From CAVTYH01 sp963738835 (GTDB taxonomy: Bacteria > Planctomycetota > Planctomycetia > Pirellulales > JADZDJ01), in assembly GCA_963738835.1 (NCBI GenBank), contig CAVTYH010000001.1, positions 1,364,001 to 1,428,000 on the forward strand: DNA of 64,000 bases. Reading direction: 5' to 3'. Positions 8,052 through 16,547 of this stretch are shown piece by piece (position 1 is the stretch's first letter; each line of letters starts with the position of its first letter). The notes under the pieces were generated by a model. That model worked only from the letters and a program-made list of their open reading frames with translations. It made no database searches and had not been told where the DNA came from. The translations under genes and the position numbers were made by a program.

Positions 8052-8378
8052 ATGGCCAATGTTACTGAATTCTCGGATTCCAACTTTCAGGCCGACGTTC
8101 TTAAGTCGGACCAGCCGGTGTTGGTCGACTTTTGGGCTCCGTGGTGCGGCCCTTGCCGGATGATCGCTCCGGTGGTGGAAGAGTTGGCTAACGAGTATCA
8201 GGGCTCGGTGAAAATTGGGAAAGTCAACATCGACGACAATCCCACGGTCGCCATGAACTACGGTGTCAACAGCATTCCGACGTTGATGCTGTTCAAAGGT
8301 GGCCAGGTGGTTGATCGCTTCGTCGGCGTGCAACCAAAGAGCCGGCTGCAACAGGCGATCGATGCCGCGAAGGTTTAG
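8052..8378 (+). CDS. trxA: thioredoxin
   Basis: A 108-residue classical thioredoxin. The active site WAPWCGPCRM lies at residues 28-37. Also present are the buried Asp of VLVDFWA, the cis-proline in NSIPTLMLFKGG, and the usual C-terminal helix. It reduces protein disulfides in the cytoplasm and feeds peroxidases such as the Bcp protein coded at 33140. Its start fits the family exactly. A perfect-consensus promoter lies upstream, and the lipoprotein gene on the opposite strand ends 15 bp downstream. Confidence 0.97.
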   Translation: MANVTEFSDSNFQADVLKSDQPVLVDFWAPWCGPCRMIAPVVEELANEYQGSVKIGKVNIDDNPTVAMNYGVNSIPTLMLFKGGQVVDRFVGVQPKSRLQQAIDAAKV

Positions 8379-8392
8379 GGGCTGCTTGAAGC

Positions 8393-9070
8393 TTAGCGGC
8401 TGAGCGTACTCGGCCTCTGTGCAATCGATGTAGCCGTTTCGGCGATCGATTTAGATTCGTCGGTCTGTGCAACCAGTTCTTTTTGCACGCTGCCCGACTG
8501 TTGGCCGCCCAGGCCCAACACTTGCCAATTGCGATGATCGGCCCGGGCGAGTGCATAGCCGGAGTTGATGACCGGCTGTTTGGTCTTTGTGTCGTAAGCC
8601 GCGAGCGCCAATTTGGCGGTGCCCATCGACTTGGTGCGCTGGAAAAATGCGATCTTCGGCATCGCGATCGGCGATGGCGGCGGCAACGGAATTTCCGGAA
8701 TACCGACGAAGAGTTCATTGCGATCGGTGCCCACGCCGCCGCTGCCAATTTCGACGACTACATCTGATTCATCGGTTTTGCTCACCAGCGTGCAGCGGTT
8801 GGCGAGCAGGTGCTGATGGAGAGCCACGAGAACGTAGTTTTTGTCCACACAATCTAAAAACTGCGTGTCGACAAATACCTTGGCGCCTGAGATTGGCCGG
8901 TAATCGAATTTCTCCAGCGCCCGATCGGCAGCACTGGAAATGAGCAATTGCTCGATGCCAGTCCGGGCGGTGTCCGATTGCTTAATCGTAGCGCAGCCCG
9001 ACTGGAACATCAAAGCGGCAACGACCGCTACAAGTGACCGCATCATGACCCGTGGGGCAACGCTATTCAT
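8393..9070 (-). CDS. predicted lipoprotein, conserved planctomycete type
   Basis: A protein of about 225 residues starting MNSVAPRVMMRSLVAVVAAL. A hydrophobic stretch is followed by the lipobox-like MFQSGC, so the mature protein should be anchored through Cys near residue 26. The rest is mixed alpha/beta with a conserved-looking middle (KVFVDTQFLDCVDKNYV, SDVVVEIGSGGVGTD) and a Pro-rich turn, GIPEIPLPPPSP. The order resembles a planctomycete lipoprotein family (possibly DUF6655) but I am not sure. A longer frame starting at 9277 exists, yet the signal sequence fixes the start at 9070 or 9046. The function is unknown. It is convergent with trxA. Confidence 0.72.
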   Translation of the reverse strand: MNSVAPRVMMRSLVAVVAALMFQSGCATIKQSDTARTGIEQLLISSAADRALEKFDYRPISGAKVFVDTQFLDCVDKNYVLVALHQHLLANRCTLVSKTDESDVVVEIGSGGVGTDRNELFVGIPEIPLPPPSPIAMPKIAFFQRTKSMGTAKLALAAYDTKTKQPVINSGYALARADHRNWQVLGLGGQQSGSVQKELVAQTDESKSIAETATSIAQRPSTLSR

Positions 9071-9435
9071 GGATTGATTCGCATCGGTGCAAATGGCCGG
9101 TGTATGGTCTAGCAAGCGCTTTCGCCTTATTATCGGCCTGTTAAGCCCTGCCGATTGAGCTAAGTTTGCAGGCCACGTCGCAACAAATTGGGCAATCTGG
9201 CGTACCCAGTTTTCGTTGTGAGCCAGCACCGCGCTTGTCAAAATTCGCTCCAAATTTCTGCCCTGTCCGGGTTGCAATTCTCTGTATTTCGGGCAAAATG
9301 CTTGATTCTCTGCGGGTCGGCTTTGCTGGCGCGAGTGAATCGCGGCCCAGCCGGCTGCGCGTTAAGTATTACGCCGGTTTCGACTTGTACGGATTGAGTC
9401 GGGCGACGTCGTCTTCGATTATTTTGAGGAAAACC

Positions 9436-10071
9436 ATGGCAGACACGCTACAGGTCGAGGCTCGTAAATCGCTCGGAAAACGCAATTCCAAACGGTTGCG
9501 TGCCACGGGCAAGGTGCCAGCGGTACTCTACGGCCACGGCGAAAAGGCCGTAAGCGTCGCCGTTCCAGCCGAGCAAGTTTCGGCGGCCATCCGCCACGGC
9601 TCGCGAGTTGTGCAACTGAAAGGTGCCGTGAGCGACAGCGCACTGATTCGCGAACTCCAGTACGACACCTATGGCCTGGAAATTCTGCACATCGATTTCG
9701 CCCGCGTGTCGGCTGACGAACGAGTCAAAGTAAAAGTGCCGCTGGAACTGAAGGGCCAGGCTGCCGGCGCGAAAGAAGGAGGCGTGGTCGAGCATTTGAT
9801 TCACGAAATTGAAATCGAATGCCCGGTGGCAAGCATTCCCGATAAGATCACGATCAATATCGCGGGCTTAAATCTGGAAGATGCAATCGAAATCGGTCAG
9901 ATCCCTGTGCCCGAAGGCGTGAAGGTTTTGAGCGGCAAAGAAGAAGTTGCAGTCCACTGCATCAAGCCGAAGGCTGAGGAAGAGGAGGCCGCGGCTGGCG
10001 CAGGCGACGCTGTGGAACCCGAACTAATCCGTAAGGAAAAACCAGAAGAGGAAGGCGAAGAGAAAGAGTAG
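9436..10071 (+). CDS. rplY: 50S ribosomal protein L25/general stress protein Ctc
   Basis: A 211-residue long-form L25 (CTC type). The N-terminal 5S-rRNA-binding domain is TLQVEARKSLGKRNSKRLR at residues 3-21, with VPAVLYGHGEKAVSV. It is followed by the TL5/CTC C-terminal beta-domain (PLELKGQAAGAKEGGVVEHL, PDKITINIAGLNLEDAI) and an acidic tail rich in Glu. It binds 5S rRNA in the central protuberance of the large subunit. The start is ATG 9436, with GAGGA five bases upstream; the frame extending to 9166 is not part of the gene. It heads the rplY-pth-rpsF-ssb-rplI-dnaB cluster. Confidence 0.95.
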   Translation: MADTLQVEARKSLGKRNSKRLRATGKVPAVLYGHGEKAVSVAVPAEQVSAAIRHGSRVVQLKGAVSDSALIRELQYDTYGLEILHIDFARVSADERVKVKVPLELKGQAAGAKEGGVVEHLIHEIEIECPVASIPDKITINIAGLNLEDAIEIGQIPVPEGVKVLSGKEEVAVHCIKPKAEEEEAAAGAGDAVEPELIRKEKPEEEGEEKE

Positions 10072-10102
10072 GCAGCTCGATATTGTTTGCTGTGGAGATG
10101 AA

Positions 10103-10122
10103 CCCCCGGCTGCCGCCGGGGG
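10103..10122 (+). terminator. GC-rich hairpin after rplY
   Basis: CCCCCGGC-tgcc-GCCGGGGG is a perfect 8-bp stem with a 4-base loop, starting 32 bp after the rplY stop. It is followed only by CTGTTTC, a weak T-run, so termination may be partial or the hairpin may serve as an RNA-stability element between rplY and pth. Confidence 0.45.
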
Positions 10123-10197
10123 GCTGTTTCACAAGTTCTTCGCGTGTGCTTTGCTTCGTCTGACCGCTGAACCCCGAATCCTGAACCCTTACATACC

Positions 10198-10758
10198 GTG
10201 AAACTCGTCGTTGGACTTGGCAACCCTGGCCGAAAATACGAGGGCACACGTCACAACGTCGGTTTTGCCGTTTTGAACGAGTTAGCACAGCGGCACCGAG
10301 CCGCCCGACCAAAATCAAACTTTCAAGGAGAGATTGCAGAAATCGAACTTCGCAGCCAGAAAGCGTTGCTCTTGTGGCCGCAAACGTTCATGAACCTCAG
10401 CGGTGGAAGCGTGCTGGCGGCGCGAGACTTTTACAAGCTGGCTAACGAGGAAGTGCTAGTCGTTTGCGACGACTTCAACCTCCCGTTTGGCAAACTGCGA
10501 TTCCGATCTGAAGGTTCCGCGGGTGGACAAAAAGGGCTGTCCGACATCATCAGCCGCTTGGGTGATGAGGCGGTTTCCCGACTGCGAGTTGGCGTTGGAC
10601 CCGTGCCTGTAAATTGGGATCCCGCTGATTTTGTGTTGGGAAAATTTAACAAAGCAGAATTGCCGATCATCGAACCAACCGTGGCGCTCGCAGCCGACGG
10701 AGTGGAAAGTTGGATCGGCCTGGGAATTAAAGAGTGCATGAATCGATACAATGCGTGA
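10198..10758 (+). CDS. pth: peptidyl-tRNA hydrolase
   Basis: A 186-residue protein with the Pth signature KLVVGLGNPGRKYEGTRHNV at residues 2-21, whose His is the catalytic base. Also present are the PQTFMNLSGGSV block with the substrate-clamping Asn, and VCDDFNLPFGKLRFR with the Asp that positions the His. GSAGGQKGL completes the active site. The enzyme releases peptides from tRNA that dropped off the ribosome. The start is GTG 10198. Next to rplY and rpsF, it belongs to the conserved translation cluster; length fits the family. Confidence 0.96.
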   Translation: MKLVVGLGNPGRKYEGTRHNVGFAVLNELAQRHRAARPKSNFQGEIAEIELRSQKALLLWPQTFMNLSGGSVLAARDFYKLANEEVLVVCDDFNLPFGKLRFRSEGSAGGQKGLSDIISRLGDEAVSRLRVGVGPVPVNWDPADFVLGKFNKAELPIIEPTVALAADGVESWIGLGIKECMNRYNA

Positions 10759-10907
10759 GGCAAAAGTCGAAGAGTCAAAAATGTGGGGTGTTCGATAGCT
10801 GACAGTTTATTGGCATCTCTTCGACTTTTTGACCGGGACTGCCTCGTGGTTTCCAAATCCATCAACAAATTCTAATTCTAATTTACAATCCATTTGAGGA
10901 CCGTCCC

Positions 10908-11348
10908 TTGGCACAGAACGTTTATGAAGGCATGTTCATTTTGGACTCCAATCGCTATGCCCGTGATGCCGCCGGCGTGGTGTCGCAAATTCCCTCGACC
11001 GTCGAACAAATGGGGGGCCAGGTGCTGGCCAGCCGCCTCTGGGAAGAGCGACGACTGGCTTACCCGATCAAAGGTCACCGTAAAGGCACTTACTGGCTTA
11101 CGTATTTTAAGCTGGATGGCAATCAGGTGACGAACTTGGAGCGGCAGTTTCAGTTGAACGAAAGCGTCGTTCGCAGCCTGTTCCTGAAAATCGATCCGCG
11201 AATTGCCGACACAATGGTCCAGCATGCCCTTACCGGCGGCGGCCCGACGAGTGGAAACAAGCCCAAGGCCGAAACTGAAATTGCCCCCGTCGATGTGCCC
11301 GAAATCGAAGAGGTCGACGGCATTGAGCTAGATAAGGACGAAGAGTAA
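10908..11348 (+). CDS. rpsF: 30S ribosomal protein S6
   Basis: A 146-residue S6 protein: YEGMFILDSNRYARDAAGVV at the start, and RRLAYPIKGHRKGTYWLTYF in the middle, which contacts 16S rRNA and S18. A typical acidic tail (EIEEVDGIELDKDEE) extends beyond the core. The start is TTG at 10908, supported by GAGGA at 10896-10900 and by alignment with the usual S6 N-terminus (AQNVYEGMFIL). It binds S18 in the small-subunit platform; ssb follows 89 bp downstream, but no rpsR lies between them, unlike in many bacteria. Confidence 0.95.
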   Translation: MAQNVYEGMFILDSNRYARDAAGVVSQIPSTVEQMGGQVLASRLWEERRLAYPIKGHRKGTYWLTYFKLDGNQVTNLERQFQLNESVVRSLFLKIDPRIADTMVQHALTGGGPTSGNKPKAETEIAPVDVPEIEEVDGIELDKDEE

Positions 11349-11437
11349 CGGAAGTTGTTTTGCTGGCACACATTTGCTAGCTTAGATGCGGTGGCGATAC
11401 GCATGTTCAGACCAGAGCCACGGCTCGGGAGTCAACG

Positions 11438-11920
11438 ATGGCAAGTTTCAATCGAGTCATTCTGGTCGGCAATCTGACCCGCGATCCAGAACTGCGCTAC
11501 ATCCCCAGCGGCACCGCCGTGACCGACATCGGGCTAGCCGTGAACGATCGTCGTAAGAACGCTCAAGGCGAATGGGTTGATGAAACCACCTTTGTCGATG
11601 TTACACTGTGGGCCCGCCTGGCCGAGATCGCCAGCGAGTATCTCAACAAGGGCTCGCCGGTGCTGATCGAAGGCCGGCTGAAGCTCGACACGTGGGAAAA
11701 AGAAGGCAAGAAACAATCGAAGCTGCGTGTCGTCGGCGAGCGGATGCAAATGCTCGGCGGCCGCGGACAAGGTGGTGGTGCCCCCGCGGGCGGCGGACAA
11801 ACCGGGGCGGCTCGCGGCAACCGAAGTTCGGCAGCACCGCCACCGGAGATGGAATACAGTCAGGCAGAAGCCGGTTTCGATAGCGGCGGTGAGCCGCCCG
11901 CCGCCGATCTGCCATTTTAA
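11438..11920 (+). CDS. ssb: single-stranded DNA-binding protein
   Basis: A 160-residue SSB. The OB-fold occupies residues 1-110, with NRVILVGNLTRDPELRYIPS, WVDETTFVDVTLWARLAEIA and SPVLIEGRLKLDTWE. A Gly/Ala-rich flexible linker is followed by the acidic tip PAADLPF, matching the conserved C-terminal tip (DDxPF-like) that recruits replication and repair partners. It coats single-stranded DNA during replication and repair. It lies between rpsF and rplI, as is common. Confidence 0.96.
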   Translation: MASFNRVILVGNLTRDPELRYIPSGTAVTDIGLAVNDRRKNAQGEWVDETTFVDVTLWARLAEIASEYLNKGSPVLIEGRLKLDTWEKEGKKQSKLRVVGERMQMLGGRGQGGGAPAGGGQTGAARGNRSSAAPPPEMEYSQAEAGFDSGGEPPAADLPF

Positions 11921-11957
11921 CCGATCAACTAACAATTGCGTCAGGGCCAACATAATC

Positions 11958-12587
11958 ATGCCGATCACAAAAACGAAAACTGGTTCCCGAGAAAAACGCC
12001 TCCAGCGCGGCAAACACGGCGGCATCGAATTACTGCTGATCCAATCAGTCGATCACTTGGGCAAGCAAGGCGAAGTTGTCGAGGTCAGACGCGGCTATGC
12101 CATGAACTATCTGCTGCCGCAAGGATTGGCCACGGTCGCAACCGAGCATCACAAGCGGATGGTCGATAAGCACAAAGCCCGTCTCTTGCAAATTCAGCAC
12201 GAACGGCTGGCTGGCTTGCGACAACTTGCCGAGCGCATTGCCGCGCAGAGCGTCACGATAGAAGCCAACGCCAACGATGAAGGCCACCTGTACGGTTCCG
12301 TCGGCGCGTCGGAAATTGTTAAGGCTGTCAAGCAGCACGACATCAGCATCACGCCCGATCAGGTACGGCTCAAAGGTCCGCTGAAAGAATTGGGCCTGTA
12401 TACTGTCGATATCCACTTGGGCCAGGAGATCGAAGGCCAGCTCAAAGTTTGGGTCGTGCCGACCGTGGGTGATGCCGAAGCCGCTGCCGAGAAATCCGCC
12501 GAAGCTAAGACGAACGACGCCAAGTCGGGCGAGACGAAACCCGCGGGCAAACAGGCGGATGCGAAATCGAAATCGGCCGGTAAGTAG
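11958..12587 (+). CDS. rplI: 50S ribosomal protein L9, with extended ends
   Basis: A 209-residue L9. The N-terminal rRNA-binding domain appears as ELLLIQSVDHLGKQGEVVEV and RRGYAMNYLLPQGLA, followed by the long connecting helix and the C-terminal domain (LYGSVGASEIVKAVKQHDIS). Two features are unusual. About 22 basic residues (MPITKTKTGSREKRLQRGKH) precede the point where L9 normally starts, and a Lys/Ala/Asp-rich tail of about 40 residues follows. The start is ATG 11958; the frame continuing upstream belongs to the ssb region. Its stop codon is the first triplet of a twin-hairpin repeat. Confidence 0.94.
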   Translation: MPITKTKTGSREKRLQRGKHGGIELLLIQSVDHLGKQGEVVEVRRGYAMNYLLPQGLATVATEHHKRMVDKHKARLLQIQHERLAGLRQLAERIAAQSVTIEANANDEGHLYGSVGASEIVKAVKQHDISITPDQVRLKGPLKELGLYTVDIHLGQEIEGQLKVWVVPTVGDAEAAAEKSAEAKTNDAKSGETKPAGKQADAKSKSAGK

Positions 12588-12654
12588 GTTGGGTTTCAAC
12601 CTGACCGCGTATTTCGCAAACGTGGTGCATGGCAGACTAAAGTCTGATCTACGG
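12585..12654. repeat. twin-hairpin repeat element 2, spanning the whole rplI-dnaB gap
   Basis: The left hairpin AGGTTGggtttCAACCT begins at the rplI stop codon TAG. The right hairpin CAGACTaaAGTCTG (12633-12646) ends with ATCTACGG. The outer ends are inverted (TAGGTT against GATCTA). The last bases (CGG of CTACGG) form the start of the CGGAGGG ribosome-binding site of dnaB. The design is the same as at 1799-1962, with different stem bases. Confidence 0.68.
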
Positions 12655-12661
12655 AGGGAAA

Positions 12662-14134
12662 ATGGCCACGGTCCAGCGCAAGAGCGATTTGAAAGCGCCG
12701 CGCAAGCCGGCGGTCACTTCCGAAATTCTCGACCGCCAGCCGCCGCGGAACCTTGATGCTGAAAAAGGTGTACTCGGCAGCATTCTGCTGTTACCACAGT
12801 GCTGCGACGACGTGGCGCTGATTCTGCGGCCCGATGATTTCTATGACGACGCCAACCGCGCGCTGTTCGCTCACTTGCTCGACATGCATGATTCGGGCAA
12901 GCGAATCGACATGACGCTGCTGGTCAATCGCCTGCGATCAGCCGGCGAGTATGAAACGATCGGAGGCGCCGCATATATTGCCGAAATCACCCGCAGCGTA
13001 CCAACCGCCGCTCATGCCACTTACTATGCGGAAATCGTCCGCGACAAGGCGATGCTGCGGGCTTTGATTGAATCGAGCACCGAAATTCTGCGCGATGCTT
13101 ACGACGATTCATCCGAAGCGCGGCACCAGGCGAATCTTGCTGAACAGCGCATTTTCGCGGTGCTCGATAAACGACAAGCGAACAAAATCATTGAAGCCCG
13201 CGATTTGATTCACGAAGCGCTCGCGCGAATCGATTTACGCGAAAAAGGTGAGCACAAAATCGCGGGCGTCGATACCGGATTCAACGATCTCGATTCGCTC
13301 ACAGGGGGGCTGCACAATTCCGAACTGAACATCATCGCAGCTCGCCCCAGCATGGGCAAAACGGCATTTGCCCTAAATATCGCCGAATACGTTTCGTCTC
13401 ATTTGCGTGTACCGACCCTAGTGGTCAGCTTGGAAATGTCGTCGATCGAATTGGCCGACCGCATGCTCTGCTCGCAAGCCCGCGTGAATGGCCAACGGCT
13501 CCGCACGGGCCGCACCACGCTGGAAGATCGACAAAAAATTGTCGAGGCTTGCAGTTTGCTCAGCCAGGCGCCGCTGTTTGTCGATGACAGTTCCAGCCGC
13601 ACAGTCACGGAGATTTCGGCGGTCGCACGGCGGCTGAAGCGAAAATCTGGCCTCGGATTGATCATCATCGATTATCTGCAGCTCATCGAGCCCGATTCCA
13701 CCGGCAACAATCGCGAAAACCGCCAGGAGCAGGTGGCGCGAATTGCACGCCGACTGAAAGGCATGGCCCGTGAATTGAGCATACCAGTGGTCTGCCTGGC
13801 GCAGTTGAACCGTCAGGCGGAAGATAATTATCCACGACTGAGCCATCTGCGGGAATCAGGAGCAATCGAGCAAGATGCCGACGTGGTGATGTTCATTCAT
13901 CGAGAAGATTACTACATGACGCCGGAACAGCGAGAAAAAGAGCGTCAGGGCGGCGACCTGCGCGAGCTATTGGATCGTGCACAAATCATCATCGCCAAAC
14001 AGCGCAACGGTCCGATCGGGGAAATCAAGCTGTTCTGGAAGAACGAATTTACGCGGTTTGAAAATTTGGCGCAACGGCCATACGACGAATTCGAGCAATA
14101 CGCAGGGCCTGGCGAAGCAACCGAGCCGTTTTGA
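12662..14134 (+). CDS. dnaB: replicative DNA helicase DnaB
   Basis: A 490-residue hexameric helicase. The N-terminal domain begins around PRNLDAEKGVLGSILL. The RecA-like C-terminal domain has Walker A ARPSMGKTAFALNIA near residue 230, and Walker B LGLIIIDYLQLI near residue 335. The downstream blocks are LAQLNRQAE and HLRESGAIEQDADVVMFIHR, which carries the arginine-finger region. It unwinds DNA at the replication fork and binds primase and the loader. ATG 12662 follows a strong GGAGGG site made partly by the repeat element. The protein is full length and closes the cluster. Confidence 0.97.
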   Translation: MATVQRKSDLKAPRKPAVTSEILDRQPPRNLDAEKGVLGSILLLPQCCDDVALILRPDDFYDDANRALFAHLLDMHDSGKRIDMTLLVNRLRSAGEYETIGGAAYIAEITRSVPTAAHATYYAEIVRDKAMLRALIESSTEILRDAYDDSSEARHQANLAEQRIFAVLDKRQANKIIEARDLIHEALARIDLREKGEHKIAGVDTGFNDLDSLTGGLHNSELNIIAARPSMGKTAFALNIAEYVSSHLRVPTLVVSLEMSSIELADRMLCSQARVNGQRLRTGRTTLEDRQKIVEACSLLSQAPLFVDDSSSRTVTEISAVARRLKRKSGLGLIIIDYLQLIEPDSTGNNRENRQEQVARIARRLKGMARELSIPVVCLAQLNRQAEDNYPRLSHLRESGAIEQDADVVMFIHREDYYMTPEQREKERQGGDLRELLDRAQIIIAKQRNGPIGEIKLFWKNEFTRFENLAQRPYDEFEQYAGPGEATEPF

Positions 14135-14180
14135 ACGAAAATCGGCTTTACGTTGATTGCCGAAAGCCTGCAGCTCGGCT

Positions 14181-14267
14181 TCATTTTATTTGGTAGCAGT
14201 AAATCGCATCCTGTTCGCGCAAGAAAAGTTTGCCATCCGCAATTACCGGCGGCGGCCAGCTTGGCTA
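14181..14267 (-). other. in-frame UAG and conserved C-terminal extension of the PQQ-propeller gene
   Basis: The propeller gene ends at TAG (14267-14265) directly after IPDVQ. The same frame continues after this codon with PSWPPPVIADGKLFLREQDA and then IYCYQIK to a TGA at 14183-14181. That tail is the expected final beta-strand of secreted planctomycete PQQ-like proteins. The UAG is therefore a nonsense change, a sequencing error or a readthrough site. Confidence 0.7.
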
Positions 14268-15479
14268 TTGGACATCGGGAATTTTGAAGCTGCCGCACAG
14301 TTTGTAGCCGTCTGGCGACGCGGCCAACAGCGCCATCGTGCCATCTTCGTAGCGGAAGTACAACCGGCCGTCGGCGCAGGTTACGGCGGCCGAGCCTTCT
14401 CCTGGCCCACGCTTGTCGCCGCCCCAAACCACGCGGCCGGTTTTCCAGTCGAGACAGAGCGGCAGCCCCATCATCTGCCCATGGCCGGCGTAGAGATAAT
14501 CGCCAACCAGCACCATGCCGCCGTGATGATTTTGCAGTGTGGCAGGCGGGAGCACGTACACTTCTTCGGCCCGTATGCCGGCGTCCGTGGCAATCAGTTT
14601 TAATTTGACCGCGCCCGATTGATAGGCCGCGGAATCGAATACGAAATCGCCCTCGACAATCGGCGTGGAGATATTGGCGACCGAATTCGCAATTTTGTTG
14701 TAGCCCCAAAGAAACTTGCCGTCGCTGGCCGACACGCCGATCAGCCCGCGGCCGACGAATTGCACGTATTGCTTTCGCCCGCCGCCGTTGGAAATGACGA
14801 TTGACGAATAGCCGGCGCCATCGCTGCCGTTCTCGCCGATTTTCGGCATGGCACAGCGCCAAATCTCTCGGCCAGTTCTTTTATCCAGTGCAATCATCAT
14901 CGCTTTATCGCAGCCAGGCGTGCATATCAAGCGCTGGCCATCCACCAGCGGCGATTCACTGTAGCCCCAGCCCGACATCATCTTGCCGCCAAAATCAGCC
15001 GGCATGTTCTTTTGCCACACAATGCGGCTCGTTGCTGCTTCGCAACAAACCAAATCGCCGCGCGAACCGAGCGCGAATACAAAATCGCCATCGGCCGTGG
15101 GGGTGCAGCAAGGGCCGGGATATCCTTCGTTTTCTGATGATTTGCTCACCTGGGCAGCCCAAAGTTCCTTGCCGCTGTCGTTGGAATCCAGAGCGATCAC
15201 ACATTCCGATCCATCACGATCGCCCATCGTGAAGATGCGACCGTTCTGAATCGAAACGCTGGAAAACCCTGGGCCGAGCTTCAAAGCTTTCCATACCAGC
15301 TGTGGTCCATCAGCGGGCCTTTTTTGCAATAAGCTCGTCTCGCTGGATTTGCCGTCGCGATTTGGTCCGCGCCATTGCGACCAATCAAAGTTCTGCGCGG
15401 CATGATCGGCGGCAGATAGGAATGATGTGAAGTTGCACGACATGAGCGCGCACATCGATAAGCAGGCGAACCGTGTCAT
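14265..15479 (-). CDS. secreted PQQ-like beta-propeller protein
   Basis: A protein of 404 residues up to the UAG. MTRFACLSMCALMSCNFTSF is a signal peptide, followed by WSQWRGPNRDGKSSETSLL, the standard opening of planctomycete outer-membrane-protein-assembly (BamB)-like WD40/PQQ proteins. Repeated blades follow, with patterns such as VIALDSNDSGKELWAAQVS, VCCEAATSRIVWQKN and MIALDKRTGREIWRC. Such proteins are exported and often proposed to be scaffold or redox-related, but real PQQ binding is not shown. I start at ATG 15479 rather than 15506, because it gives the signal peptide. The final strand lies behind an in-frame UAG (see separate entry). It is convergent with dnaB. Confidence 0.85.
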   Translation of the reverse strand: MTRFACLSMCALMSCNFTSFLSAADHAAQNFDWSQWRGPNRDGKSSETSLLQKRPADGPQLVWKALKLGPGFSSVSIQNGRIFTMGDRDGSECVIALDSNDSGKELWAAQVSKSSENEGYPGPCCTPTADGDFVFALGSRGDLVCCEAATSRIVWQKNMPADFGGKMMSGWGYSESPLVDGQRLICTPGCDKAMMIALDKRTGREIWRCAMPKIGENGSDGAGYSSIVISNGGGRKQYVQFVGRGLIGVSASDGKFLWGYNKIANSVANISTPIVEGDFVFDSAAYQSGAVKLKLIATDAGIRAEEVYVLPPATLQNHHGGMVLVGDYLYAGHGQMMGLPLCLDWKTGRVVWGGDKRGPGEGSAAVTCADGRLYFRYEDGTMALLAASPDGYKLCGSFKIPDVQ

Positions 15480-15931
15480 GTAATGGCTCCAGAGCAAGAA
15501 AGTCACAATGGGGAAGGAATCTCGGCGGGCTTAGCGCGTAGGTTAACGGAATGTTCGATTTCGAAGCAGCGCGCTGCGAGCGCGAGCCCAACTTTTCCTG
15601 TGGCGCAAATCAAGAAAATCAAAAGAGTTGCGAAATAGGCAAGATAAAATCTCCTGCATTGTGCCGCGCATCCCCTTGCGATTGTCGACTCGTTGGTTAC
15701 TCTACGAAGGCCTACCACGAAAGTCTTGCTGCCTCGATTGTGATTGTGATGTAGTGGCGAACGCATAACGGAATTTGCCGACATCGACACTCGACCCAGC
15801 AACCCACCCGCGGCAACTGACTAAGGACGCTCATTACAGAGTTGAGAATAAGTCAGTCGCGCCATTATTTTCTTTGTTGTTTCGACTTAGCGACCTGCTG
15901 TTTTTGCAAGGCCCCAGGAGGAGGAATCGCG
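15480..15931. other. intergenic, no gene seen
   Basis: About 450 bp between divergent genes (the propeller gene and the CAP protein gene). Short frames here lack ribosome-binding sites and protein-like composition. Both promoters must lie here, but I see no clear -35/-10 pair. Confidence 0.4.
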
Positions 15932-16450
15932 ATGTTTCTGAAACTCTGCGTTACTGGTTTGCTGTCCGCGGTATTGTTGGAGCAAGGTACACCGCCCCAA
16001 GCGGCAACTAAACCGCAAAACAATGCGACCAAGGAATCGGCTGAGAAATCGACCGGCTCGAAGGATCAGAAGGACCGAATCGCGGCCGACAAATCGACCG
16101 ATGACCCAAAAGATGGTCTGATTGAAGTCGAAAAGCAGATTGTCGAGCAAACCAACACACAACGGGCCCGCTACGGCTTGCCGCCGCTGGCCGTCGATCG
16201 CAATTTGATTCAAACGGCTCGCAGCCACGCAGCTTGGATGACCAACAACCGCACGCTGCAGCACACCACAAAGCCCGTCGGAGAAAATATCGCCATGGGA
16301 CAACGTAGCACCGACGAGGCCGTTGGCGCCTGGATGGCCAGCCCCGGTCATCGGGCCAACATTCTCAACAACAGCTACAAGCGGATCGGGGTAGCGGCCT
16401 ACCGCACGCCAGATGGCACGATTTACTGGTGCCAGCAGTTTTTGCCATAG
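15932..16450 (+). CDS. secreted CAP-domain (SCP/PR1-like) protein
   Basis: A 172-residue protein with a short N-terminal hydrophobic segment (FLKLCVTGLLSAVLL), then a Lys/Asp/Ser-rich linker, and the CAP domain from about residue 62: VEQTNTQRARYGLPPLAVD, ARSHAAWMTNN, GENIAMGQ, AWMASPGHRANILN. The HxxH-type His and Glu residues of the CAP cavity are present (SHAAWM, GENIAM, SPGHRANI). Bacterial CAP proteins are secreted; function is mostly unknown. ATG 15932 is chosen because of the strong AGGAGGAGG 5' to it; the open frame extends further up without a good site. The final CQQFLP with a Cys is usual for the family. Confidence 0.85.
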   Translation: MFLKLCVTGLLSAVLLEQGTPPQAATKPQNNATKESAEKSTGSKDQKDRIAADKSTDDPKDGLIEVEKQIVEQTNTQRARYGLPPLAVDRNLIQTARSHAAWMTNNRTLQHTTKPVGENIAMGQRSTDEAVGAWMASPGHRANILNNSYKRIGVAAYRTPDGTIYWCQQFLP

Positions 16451-16547
16451 AGGTCATTCATCCCTTGCCCATGGTATGCTGCAAGGCAGGTCTGTGAGTC
16501 TCTGGCCCAGCCAGACAATTTGTTGACCGAGGGCAAGGGACGGTCTC

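Noticed and set aside
9166..9435. Upstream extension of the L25 frame
   Set aside because: The L25 N-terminus is fixed by homology and by GAGGA before ATG 9436; the extension has no ribosome-binding site or family match.
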